Below, in pieces: positions 1 through 5,537 of a DNA stretch of 5,696 bases. The translations under genes were made by a program, and so were the position numbers. The DNA lies in assembly GCA_013375335.1 (NCBI GenBank), contig JABXJZ010000098.1:1-5696 (forward strand), given 5' to 3'. Below the pieces are notes generated by a model, which did no database searches, was not told where the DNA came from, and saw only the letters and a list, made by a program, of their open reading frames with translations. The DNA is from Desulfobacterales bacterium. Lineage in GTDB: Bacteria; Desulfobacterota; DSM-4660; Desulfatiglandales; B25-G16. How positions within the stretch are numbered: the stretch's first letter is position 1; every line of letters begins with the position of its first letter.

Positions 1-478
1 ACAGATTCTTAACCAAGCAGAACGCCTTTATAGCGGCTACAGCTGCCGTGCTTGATCCTCCAAGGCCAGCCCTCGCCGGTGACATTGAGCTTATTACAAT
101 CTCCAGCCCATGGAACTGAAAGAAGGAGGCAATAGCAAAAAAAAGACCAAATTGGGAATCAAACGGCGCTTCACCAAATGGGTAGGCCTCTCGGGCATGA
201 AAGTCATCAGAAGAGATCTTGACCCACCCTGATCTATAAGGCAACAGAGTAACATAGGTTCTTAAGCCTATGGCCAGATTGACCGTTATAGGTACCACCC
301 CCTCCAGAGGAAGGGCCAGTGCCTTAATATCCCATGTGCCTCCAGAGTCAATCCTACACGGGGCCGACGCCTTAATCGCGTTTTCCTCGAGGAGTTCCCT
401 TACGCTCCTACCTGATTGGAACACGGACAACCCATCCGAAGAGTTCCTTAGTTGCAAAGTAACAAATAGTAACCCCAT
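1..478 (-). CDS. GHMP-family sugar/small-molecule kinase, N-terminal part (runs off left edge)
   Basis: Reading the minus strand from the ATG at 478-476 gives 159 uninterrupted codons to the window edge, with one base left over and no stop. Residues 37-52 read ASAPCRIDSGGTWDIK, the N-terminal strand and 'RIDxGGT' motif of GHMP kinases. Residues 134-144 (nt 47-79) read PARAGLGGSST, the glycine/serine-rich ATP-phosphate loop of the superfamily. Between them lies a typical first lobe (PITVNLAIGLRTYV, then PFDSQFGLFFAIA). GHMP kinases transfer ATP phosphate to a sugar, mevalonate, homoserine or similar substrate in the cytoplasm. The 'APCRIDxGGT' form is closest to the heptose/fucose-kinase-like branch, but the substrate cannot be assigned from half a protein. 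An in-frame TGA lies three codons before the ATG, so this is the most upstream start possible. A GAGG at 486-489 sits 7 nt ahead of it. About 36 residues precede the conserved core, more than usual, so an internal start such as the GTG at residue 19 is possible. It is transcribed divergently from the radical SAM gene. Confidence 0.88.
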   Translation of the reverse strand, partial: MGLLFVTLQLRNSSDGLSVFQSGRSVRELLEENAIKASAPCRIDSGGTWDIKALALPLEGVVPITVNLAIGLRTYVTLLPYRSGWVKISSDDFHAREAYPFGEAPFDSQFGLFFAIASFFQFHGLEIVISSMSPARAGLGGSSTAAVAAIKAFCLVKNL

Positions 479-572
479 TAATAAACCTCAAGCAGGATAA
501 ACCTTTTTTGCAAACAAAACAATAGAATAAGGGACATTCTGAGCGTGCAGCGCCGTTTGATACTATTTTTTA

Positions 573-601
573 TTGATTAAATGTCTTTTGAGTGCTATAG
601 G
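573..601 (+). promoter_or_regulatory. Candidate sigma-70-type extended -10 promoter for the radical SAM gene
   Basis: TTGATT at 573-578 (4/6 to the -35 consensus) is followed by exactly 17 nt and TATAGG at 596-601 (4/6 to the -10). A TG at 593-594 stands one base ahead of the -10, the extended -10 arrangement. Transcription would start near 607-608, leaving a leader of about 88 nt before the ATG at 696. The match is good for eye inspection, but AT-rich DNA produces such matches by chance. Confidence 0.4.
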
Positions 602-618
602 TGCGTATCGTTGCTCTT

Positions 619-648
619 TCTGACAGTACAAATTCAGTTCCTGTCTGA
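619..648 (+). repeat. Imperfect inverted repeat in the radical SAM leader
   Basis: TCTGACAG at 619-626 can pair with CTGTCTGA at 641-648, giving 7 of 8 pairs with one T-T mismatch and a 14-nt loop. TCTGACA also occurs as a direct repeat at 619-625 and 644-650. It lies downstream of the candidate promoter, so it would be in the untranslated leader or act as a DNA site. The large loop makes it weak, and it may be chance. Confidence 0.25.
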
Positions 649-685
649 CACACCTCTGCAGGAGTTCCGTTGGGAGGTAGGGGGA

Positions 686-693
686 AAGGAGGG
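686..693 (+). promoter_or_regulatory. Strong ribosome binding site deciding between two adjacent ATGs
   Basis: AAGGAGGG, with AGGAGG at 687-692, is a near-perfect Shine-Dalgarno. Two ATG codons follow back to back. The first (696) is only 3 nt from AGGAGG, and the second (699) is 6 nt away. The second has the more usual spacing, so the real protein may lack the first Met. Confidence 0.75.
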
Positions 694-695
694 AG

Positions 696-2078
696 ATGAT
701 GGAACCCATAGAAAACCTAAGGGATCGAGGCACCTATTATGCCATAAATAAGATAATTGGCCTCTTGAGCAAGGCCTCGGTTGATAGATTTGTGAGCTTG
801 ACCTACTGGGGTGAAAAGTTGACAAAGGATCCTGAGATCAACGGGGCCATCAAACATATAAGGGAGTTCCTCACACAGGAAGATCACCCTGCAAGGGAAC
901 TGTTCTACAGGGTCTTTAACACGCTTTCAGAACACAACAGACGCCGAATCTTCCAAAGCCTCTTTCTTAACGCATGGTTTCTAGGTGGAAGAAAAAGGGA
1001 TTACTGGGAAAAGACCCTTGGATTCCGCCCACCTTTCATACTCATTCTGAGCCCGACCCTGAAGTGCAATTTGCGCTGCAAGGGATGTTACACCCTGGGA
1101 TACGGGTTGGATCACGAGCTTCCCTTGGAACTGGCCGAAAGGATATTAAAGGAGTGTGAGGAATTAGGGATCTATTTCGTAACAATGCTTGGGGGAGAGC
1201 CAATGGTTTATCCACATCTCTTCGACCTCATCGAGGGGCACCCAGGCATCTTCTTCCAGATCTACACCAATGGCACCCTACTCACCCAGGAGAATGCCCA
1301 AAGGTTTGCTGATTACGGTAATGTTGCGGTGGTCTTGAGCATTGAAGGTGGCCAGGAAGAAACTGATAGCTGGCGGGGCAAGGGAGTTTACAAGAAGATT
1401 ATGCGGGCCTTCGAATATCTAAATAAGGCCAGAATAACTATTGGTACATCAGCTACAGTGACAAGACAAAATGTCGAGGCTGTCAGCTCCGACGAATTCA
1501 TTGACAAGATGATTGCCTTGGGCTCTTTTGCACAGATGTACTTCCTTTATATCCCGGTGAACGGAATGGCAGATTTCTCTCTCATGGTAACCCCAGAACA
1601 AAGAGACCACCTCAGACGCAGGGTTCTGGCAATCAGAAACACGAAGCCCCTGTTCGTCCTTGATTTTTGGAATGATGGACCATATGTCAATGGATGTATT
1701 GCTGGCGGGAGAAGGTACTTTCACATAAACGCCAAGGGTGATGTGGAGCCGTGCGTGTATACCCATATCGCCTCTGATAATATCAGGAATACGTCATTGG
1801 CTCAGGCCCTCAATAGTCAGCTATTCAGGGACATAAGGGGCAGACAGCCACACAATCCTAACCATCTGAGGCCATGCATGATTATTGATAACCCCGATGT
1901 TATGAGGGATGTCATAAAAAGGAACCGCTGCTACTTTACACACCCTGGCGCAGAGGAGATCTATACATTTCGTTACAAATATATGGATAACTATGCAAAG
2001 GCCTATGCGCCTCTTGCTGACTGGGTCTGGAAAGAAGAATATCTGAACTTAAAGGAGGCTGGTCAGGGGAGGCCTTAG
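696..2078 (+). CDS. Radical SAM protein with extra C-terminal cysteines, function unassigned
   Basis: The 460-residue product carries the radical SAM motif CxxxCxxC at C124, C128 and C131 (LKCNLRCKGCY), which holds the [4Fe-4S] cluster that cleaves S-adenosylmethionine. It also has the SAM-contacting GGEP at 166-169, NGTLL at 192-196 and SIEGG at 215-219. A long helical region (about 1-110) of no family I recognise precedes the barrel. After the barrel, C334 and C353 lie in a C-x13-G-x4-C pattern, followed by C394 and C412. This resembles the twitch/SPASM type of auxiliary Fe-S domain, although the full seven-cysteine SPASM set is absent. Such domains usually help act on peptides or cofactors, but the substrate here is unknown. 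The motif context differs from what I recall for the heme enzymes AhbC and AhbD, so the tetrapyrrole genes next door are not evidence that it makes heme. Its stop overlaps the convergent hemL stop. No maturase substrate peptide is visible nearby. Confidence 0.93.
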   Translation: MMEPIENLRDRGTYYAINKIIGLLSKASVDRFVSLTYWGEKLTKDPEINGAIKHIREFLTQEDHPARELFYRVFNTLSEHNRRRIFQSLFLNAWFLGGRKRDYWEKTLGFRPPFILILSPTLKCNLRCKGCYTLGYGLDHELPLELAERILKECEELGIYFVTMLGGEPMVYPHLFDLIEGHPGIFFQIYTNGTLLTQENAQRFADYGNVAVVLSIEGGQEETDSWRGKGVYKKIMRAFEYLNKARITIGTSATVTRQNVEAVSSDEFIDKMIALGSFAQMYFLYIPVNGMADFSLMVTPEQRDHLRRRVLAIRNTKPLFVLDFWNDGPYVNGCIAGGRRYFHINAKGDVEPCVYTHIASDNIRNTSLAQALNSQLFRDIRGRQPHNPNHLRPCMIIDNPDVMRDVIKRNRCYFTHPGAEEIYTFRYKYMDNYAKAYAPLADWVWKEEYLNLKEAGQGRP

Positions 2079-3355
2079 AGCTTTTTGAAGCTGTTAAGGG
2101 CAGAGTCAATTGTTTTTTTCATTATCTCCTCGGTATGGGCCAAGGAAACAAACGCGGCCTCGAAGGGAGAGGGGGCCAAATAGATCCTCCGGGCCAACAT
2201 CTCTCTATAGAACGATGTGTACTTTGATGTCTCAGTCTGCTTGACTGAGTCGAAATCAACAATTGGGTTCTCCCCGAAAAAGACAGCACCCATAGATCCT
2301 ACCCTATTGATAGTGATATCCACCCCTGCTGTCCTAGCTGCATCAACGAAGCCGGAAAAAAGGAACCTCGATTTTTCCTCTAGCCTTGCATAGATTTCCC
2401 TATTCTTTAGGATTGTGAGCGTTGCCACCCCTGCGGCCATGGCCAAAGGATTTCCTGAGAGGGTACCTGCCTGATAGACGTCGCCAACAGGGGCGATTTG
2501 GGACATCACATCCCTCCTCCCTCCATAGGCCCCCACTGGAAAGCCGCCACCGATTATCTTACCTAGGCACGTAAGATCGGGCATGATATTATAAAGCTCC
2601 TGTGCCCCTCCTGGGCTTACCCTGAATCCCGTTATAACTTCATCGAATATGAGAAGGATACCATTTTCCCTCGTGATCTCTCTTAAGCCGTCAAGAAATC
2701 CCCTCTTTGGTAACACAACACCCATGTTCCCAGCAATGGGCTCTATGATGATAGCTGCTATCCGGTCGCCAAATCTTCCAACCGTTACCTCTACTGCCTC
2801 CAAATCATTAAATGGGAGCGAAATAGTAAGCCTTGCCAAATCTTCAGGGACTCCGGGGCTGCCAGGGATGCCAAAGGTAGCCAGTCCTGAACCAGCACTG
2901 ACCAGGCAACTATCACTGTGGCCATGATAGCACCCGTCGAACTTGATAATCATATTCCTACCAGTGAATCCCCTAGCCAAACGAATAGCACTCATAGTAG
3001 CCTCTGTGCCAGAGTTGACCATCCTTAGCATCTCAATTGAAGGAACAGCTTCGACGATCATCTTGGCCAGATTAAGTTCCAATTCGGTGGGGGCACCATA
3101 GCTGGTTCCATTCTCCAGCGCTTCCCTAACTGCCTGAATTACCTCTGGAGGCCTATGTCCCAGTATCATCGGTCCCCAAGAACCGACATAATCAATATAT
3201 CTTTTGCCATCAGCACCCCATAGATAACAGCCATCTGCCCTCTCGATAAAAAGCGGATCAACACCCACAGCCCGGCCAGCCCTTACCGGGCTATTCACAC
3301 CCCCCGGGATAACCTCTTGGGACTTCAGAAAAAGCTCTCTGGATCTGTCATTCAT
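2075..3355 (-). CDS. hemL: Glutamate-1-semialdehyde 2,1-aminomutase
   Basis: This cytoplasmic PLP enzyme converts glutamate-1-semialdehyde to 5-aminolevulinate, the last step of the C5 route into all tetrapyrroles. The 426-residue length is standard. It opens with the family's N-terminus (SRELF, then VIPGGVNSPVRA at 15-26). NSGTEA at 114-119 binds cofactor phosphate and FDEV at 237-240 supplies the aspartate (D238) that contacts the PLP ring nitrogen. LGKIIGGGFPVGAYGG at 264-279 contains K266, the Schiff-base lysine. AGTLSGNPLAMAAG (296-309) is also characteristic and separates it from ordinary class III aminotransferases. The ATG at 3355 has a GAGGGG Shine-Dalgarno 9 nt upstream. It is the downstream gene of a two-gene unit with the ahbB-like gene, 36 bp away. 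The TAA stop lies inside the tail of the convergent radical SAM gene, leaving no room for a terminator between them. Confidence 0.97.
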   Translation of the reverse strand: MNDRSRELFLKSQEVIPGGVNSPVRAGRAVGVDPLFIERADGCYLWGADGKRYIDYVGSWGPMILGHRPPEVIQAVREALENGTSYGAPTELELNLAKMIVEAVPSIEMLRMVNSGTEATMSAIRLARGFTGRNMIIKFDGCYHGHSDSCLVSAGSGLATFGIPGSPGVPEDLARLTISLPFNDLEAVEVTVGRFGDRIAAIIIEPIAGNMGVVLPKRGFLDGLREITRENGILLIFDEVITGFRVSPGGAQELYNIMPDLTCLGKIIGGGFPVGAYGGRRDVMSQIAPVGDVYQAGTLSGNPLAMAAGVATLTILKNREIYARLEEKSRFLFSGFVDAARTAGVDITINRVGSMGAVFFGENPIVDFDSVKQTETSKYTSFYREMLARRIYLAPSPFEAAFVSLAHTEEIMKKTIDSALNSFKKL

Positions 3356-3362
3356 ATGGGTT

Positions 3363-3382
3363 GGCCCCTCATTAGAAGGGCC
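3363..3382 (-). promoter_or_regulatory. Intercistronic hairpin covering the hemL ribosome binding site
   Basis: In the ahbB-hemL transcript, GGCCCUUC (3382-3375) can pair with GAGGGGCC (3370-3363) around a UAAU tetraloop. All 8 positions pair, with one G-U wobble and five consecutive G-C pairs at the base. The 3' arm contains GAGGGG (3370-3365), the only good Shine-Dalgarno for hemL. Folding would hide the ribosome binding site, so this could lower HemL translation or couple it to ribosomes finishing the upstream gene. No U-tract follows, so it is not a typical intrinsic terminator. The pairing is seen directly; the regulatory role is inferred. Confidence 0.5.
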
Positions 3383-3391
3383 TTTGAATTA

Positions 3392-3856
3392 TCAAAAATA
3401 TTCAGGACTAGTCTTCTTGTACTCCTTAAGAGTTACAAGCGAAACATAATCCTGTATTCCCGTATTCTCAGCAATTCCTCTGACAATCCCCTGACAATCT
3501 TCTCTGCTCTTACCGTGGATCATAGTGAACAGATTATACTTCCATTTCCCCTGGGTTCTGCGCTCGTAGCAATGGCTGACCTCTCTAAAGGAAGCCATTA
3601 AAGGACCTATTTCGTCCATTCTATCATCAGGTACATTCCAGGCAATTAGGGCATTTGCCCTGAACCCAGCCAATTGAGGATTGAGGTTAGCCCCGAGGCG
3701 TCTGAGCACGCCTTCCTCCTTTTGCAATTTGATCCTCTCAAGTAGCTCTTCCTCGCTTATTCCAACCCTACTCGCCAAAACAGCAAAGGGTTTGGATGTT
3801 AAAGGAAGATCGCCCTGGAGGTGGCGGATGATCCTTCTTTCGAGATCATCGAGCAT
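3392..3856 (-). CDS. ahbB: Siroheme decarboxylase subunit, AhbB type (Lrp/AsnC-like fold)
   Basis: The 154-residue protein has an AsnC/Lrp-like winged-helix start (MLDDLERRIIRHLQGDLPLT, helix-turn-helix to about residue 56) and a C-terminal alpha-beta domain. Databases often label such proteins 'transcriptional regulator'. Two stretches instead mark the AhbA/AhbB/NirDLGH family: VSHCYER at 93-99 and WKYNLFTMIHG at 105-115, including H114. The SHCYxR...YNLxTMIHG form is the AhbB/NirL side rather than AhbA. These proteins decarboxylate siroheme at the C12 and C18 acetates to didecarboxysiroheme, on the siroheme route to heme or heme d1. AhbB normally works with AhbA, and no AhbA gene is in the window. 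The ATG at 3856 has AGGGGG (3862-3867) 5 nt upstream. It leads a unit with hemL, 36 bp downstream, which supports a tetrapyrrole role. A true DNA-binding regulator of hemL is a less likely alternative. Confidence 0.8.
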   Translation of the reverse strand: MLDDLERRIIRHLQGDLPLTSKPFAVLASRVGISEEELLERIKLQKEEGVLRRLGANLNPQLAGFRANALIAWNVPDDRMDEIGPLMASFREVSHCYERRTQGKWKYNLFTMIHGKSREDCQGIVRGIAENTGIQDYVSLVTLKEYKKTSPEYF

Positions 3857-3911
3857 GTATACCCCCTATCCAATGCCCCTACATAAGTCAAGGGAAAAGA
3901 GGTAATTAAGC

Positions 3912-3940
3912 TTGAAAAGTTATTCAAAAAATTATATTCA
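3912..3940 (+). promoter_or_regulatory. Candidate promoter for the GAF/HD-GYP gene
   Basis: TTGAAA at 3912-3917 (4/6 to the -35) is followed by 17 nt and TATTCA at 3935-3940 (3/6). An overlapping TATATT at 3933-3938 is a better -10 but only 15 nt away. The start would fall around 3945-3948, giving a leader of about 40 nt. The AT-rich block is the obvious promoter region, but the exact elements are uncertain. Confidence 0.3.
3931..3936 (-). promoter_or_regulatory. Candidate -10 box for the ahbB-hemL unit
   Basis: The minus strand reads a perfect TATAAT at 3936-3931, about 75 nt before the ahbB start. The matching -35 position (around 3959-3954) has no good TTGACA-like hexamer, so this promoter would be weak or activator-dependent. 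It overlaps the plus-strand promoter candidate. Confidence 0.3.
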
Positions 3941-3957
3941 AATCCTACATGAGGATT
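3941..3957. repeat. Perfect inverted repeat, possible operator between divergent genes
   Basis: AATCCT (3941-3946) and AGGATT (3952-3957) are exact reverse complements separated by 5 nt. The 17-bp element lies at the expected start point of the plus-strand promoter and at the -35 position of the minus-strand TATAAT. A protein bound here could act on both transcription units. Upstream, ATTCAAA occurs twice 14 bp apart (3922-3928 and 3936-3942), and TTGAA at 3912-3916 mirrors the first copy. I do not recognise the site as that of a known regulator. Confidence 0.35.
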
Positions 3958-3987
3958 ACGAGCCCGTTGCCCTAAGAAAAGGCTGTC

Positions 3988-5526
3988 ATGTATCAAGATA
4001 TGAGAGAACGGCTTGAGGCGTTGAATAAGATCGGGGTTGCCCTCTCGGGTGAAACAAATCTCAGCCGTTTATTGGAATTGATTGTAAAGGAGACCCGCCA
4101 CTTTACCAATGCTGATGCAGGCAGCCTGTATCTTGTTGATGAGGATAGCAATTGTCTCAACTTCGAGGTTGCCCAGAATGATACCCTACGGAAAAGGGCT
4201 GATCTAAAACCTGAAACGTTTAAACCGTACTCCATTCCTGTCACCAGAAACAGTATCGCCGGATACGTAGCCATCACTGGTGAAGCCCTCAATATCCCCG
4301 ATGTTTATAACATTTCTGCCGGGGCTGATTTTGAGTTCAATCGAGACTTTGATATACGAAACAGATACAGAACAAAGTCAATGCTTAATGTAGCAATGAA
4401 AGACACAGAGGGTACAATAATCGGTGTTCTTCAACTAATAAATTCAACTGATAGCAATGGAGAAGTTGTTCCATTTGACCTCAATATAGAATCCCTCGTT
4501 TCATCCCTAGCCTCGCAGGCAGCTGTAGCTATAAAGAACGCACAGCTTTTGAAGGAGATAAAGGCCCTCTTTGAGGCCCTTATTCAGTATTCGGTCTCGG
4601 CCATAGATGCAAGGAGCCCCTTTACAGCTGGACATTCTAAGATGGTAGCAGGGTATACTATGGCCTTGGCTAAGGCCATCAACGATACACACGAGGGCCC
4701 TTATGCCAACGTTTCTTTTACTCCTGATCAACTTGAAGAGCTGAATTACGCCGCATGGCTTCACGATATCGGCAAGATTGGTGTCAGGGAGGGGGTACTT
4801 GATAAAATGAGCCGCCTTTCAGACGCCGAGATGGGGAGCTTAATCAATCGCTTTGAAAATATCAAGGCTTCAGCGATTATTGAGGCCGAGAAAAAAGAAT
4901 TGGCTCTCTCTCAAGGGAAAGAAGGGAGCTCAACCGAGATCGAGGAATTACATCGGGAGCTAGAGAATCGATTAAGTCAAGTTGATGAGGAACTCGCGTT
5001 TATCAAGAGGATTAATGCGGACATTTCCCTTCCCGAATCAGGGCATAGACGCTTAGAGGAAATTCACCGGAAGCGGTATGTAGATCTTGAAGGACAAAAA
5101 AGACCCTATCTGACTGATCTTGAGTTTGAGAATCTCTCTGTAAGAAAGGGTAACCTGACAGAAGGCGAGATAGAGGAAATCAGATCACATGTGAATCACA
5201 CCGAAAACATAGTCAATAAGATACCATTTACCAGGCACCTCAAAAGAGTTCCTGTTTTTGTCATCGGACATCATGAGATGCTTGATGGCTCAGGTTATCC
5301 AAGACATGTCAAAGAAGAGGATATTCCTCTTCAGTCAAGGATAATTGCGGTAGCAGATATCTTTGAGGCATTAACAGCCGGGGATAGGCCATACAAGAAG
5401 AGTATTGATCCAATAAATTCCCTCGCTATACTGCAGGAGGAGGCCAAGAATGGTAGGCTGGACAAAGAACTGGTCAGGATCTTCATTGAAAAGAGGGTTT
5501 ACGAAGCAGGAGAAAAGACGATTTAG
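3988..5526 (+). CDS. GAF sensor plus HD-GYP phosphodiesterase with large internal insertion
   Basis: Residues about 5-185 form a GAF domain (LLELIVKETRHFTNADAGSLYL early, IGVLQLIN at 145-152, ASQAAVAIKNAQLL at 175-188), a small-molecule or redox sensor fold. A short helical linker leads to an HD-GYP domain, the family that hydrolyses cyclic di-GMP. Metal-ligand positions are present: H216 (TAGHS), the HD pair H259-D260 followed by GKIG, H401, H428-H429 (GHHE) and D457 (VADIFEAL). The GSGYP signature is intact at 434-438, so activity is likely. Residue 212 is F where the three-metal type has E, suggesting a two-metal centre. The HD-to-H401 distance is 142 residues against about 29 usually. The extra part, about 281-385, is charged, helical and coiled-coil-like. 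There is no signal peptide or membrane segment, so it is probably cytoplasmic. ATG 3988 has a weak AAAAGG 5 nt upstream; ATG 4000 (residue 5) has none. LivM follows after 11 bp. Confidence 0.93.
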   Translation: MYQDMRERLEALNKIGVALSGETNLSRLLELIVKETRHFTNADAGSLYLVDEDSNCLNFEVAQNDTLRKRADLKPETFKPYSIPVTRNSIAGYVAITGEALNIPDVYNISAGADFEFNRDFDIRNRYRTKSMLNVAMKDTEGTIIGVLQLINSTDSNGEVVPFDLNIESLVSSLASQAAVAIKNAQLLKEIKALFEALIQYSVSAIDARSPFTAGHSKMVAGYTMALAKAINDTHEGPYANVSFTPDQLEELNYAAWLHDIGKIGVREGVLDKMSRLSDAEMGSLINRFENIKASAIIEAEKKELALSQGKEGSSTEIEELHRELENRLSQVDEELAFIKRINADISLPESGHRRLEEIHRKRYVDLEGQKRPYLTDLEFENLSVRKGNLTEGEIEEIRSHVNHTENIVNKIPFTRHLKRVPVFVIGHHEMLDGSGYPRHVKEEDIPLQSRIIAVADIFEALTAGDRPYKKSIDPINSLAILQEEAKNGRLDKELVRIFIEKRVYEAGEKTI

Positions 5527-5537
5527 AGATACTCACC

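Noticed and set aside
270..500. Plus-strand open frame of 76 codons
   Set aside because: It lies antisense to the GHMP kinase, whose motifs are clear on the other strand. Its translation has no recognisable domain and it lacks a good ribosome binding site.
494..525. Minus-strand promoter TTGTTT-N17-TATCCT for the GHMP kinase
   Set aside because: It would start transcription on top of the GAGG ribosome binding site, leaving no usable leader. The true promoter is probably further upstream, and I could not identify it.
672..693. G-quadruplex in the radical SAM leader
   Set aside because: Only three runs of three or more G are present (672-674, 680-684, 691-693). It is more simply explained as a purine-rich Shine-Dalgarno region.
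1449..1766. Minus-strand open frame of 105 codons inside the radical SAM gene
   Set aside because: It is entirely antisense to conserved barrel and C-terminal coding sequence and shows no family features, so it is a shadow frame.
696..2078. Radical SAM protein as AhbC or AhbD, completing the heme pathway next to hemL
   Set aside because: It is longer than those enzymes, has a 110-residue N-terminal region they lack, and its CNLRCKGCYTLGYG context is unlike the CVHCYAQ/CVHCR-type context I associate with AhbC/AhbD. It is also on the opposite strand.
2079..2092. Intrinsic terminator for the radical SAM gene
   Set aside because: The AGCTT/AAGCT stem is only 5 bp, AT-rich, has no following T-tract, and lies in the hemL C-terminal codons.
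2649..2927. Plus-strand open frame of 92 codons inside hemL
   Set aside because: It is antisense to highly conserved hemL sequence around the PLP-binding region, with a low-complexity, proline- and serine-rich translation.
3392..3856. Lrp/AsnC transcriptional regulator of hemL
   Set aside because: The N-terminal winged helix suggests this, but the SHCYER and YNLFTMIHG motifs and the hemL linkage fit siroheme decarboxylase better. I keep it only as a minor alternative.
3912..3927. FNR/CRP-like box TTGA...TCAA
   Set aside because: The half-sites are 8 nt apart rather than the 6 of the FNR/CRP consensus, and the outer bases are AT-rich enough to arise by chance.
3799..3996. Minus-strand open frame of 65 codons across the divergent promoter region
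   Set aside because: It runs through AT-rich regulatory DNA into the ahbB start in another frame, and has no domain or convincing start.
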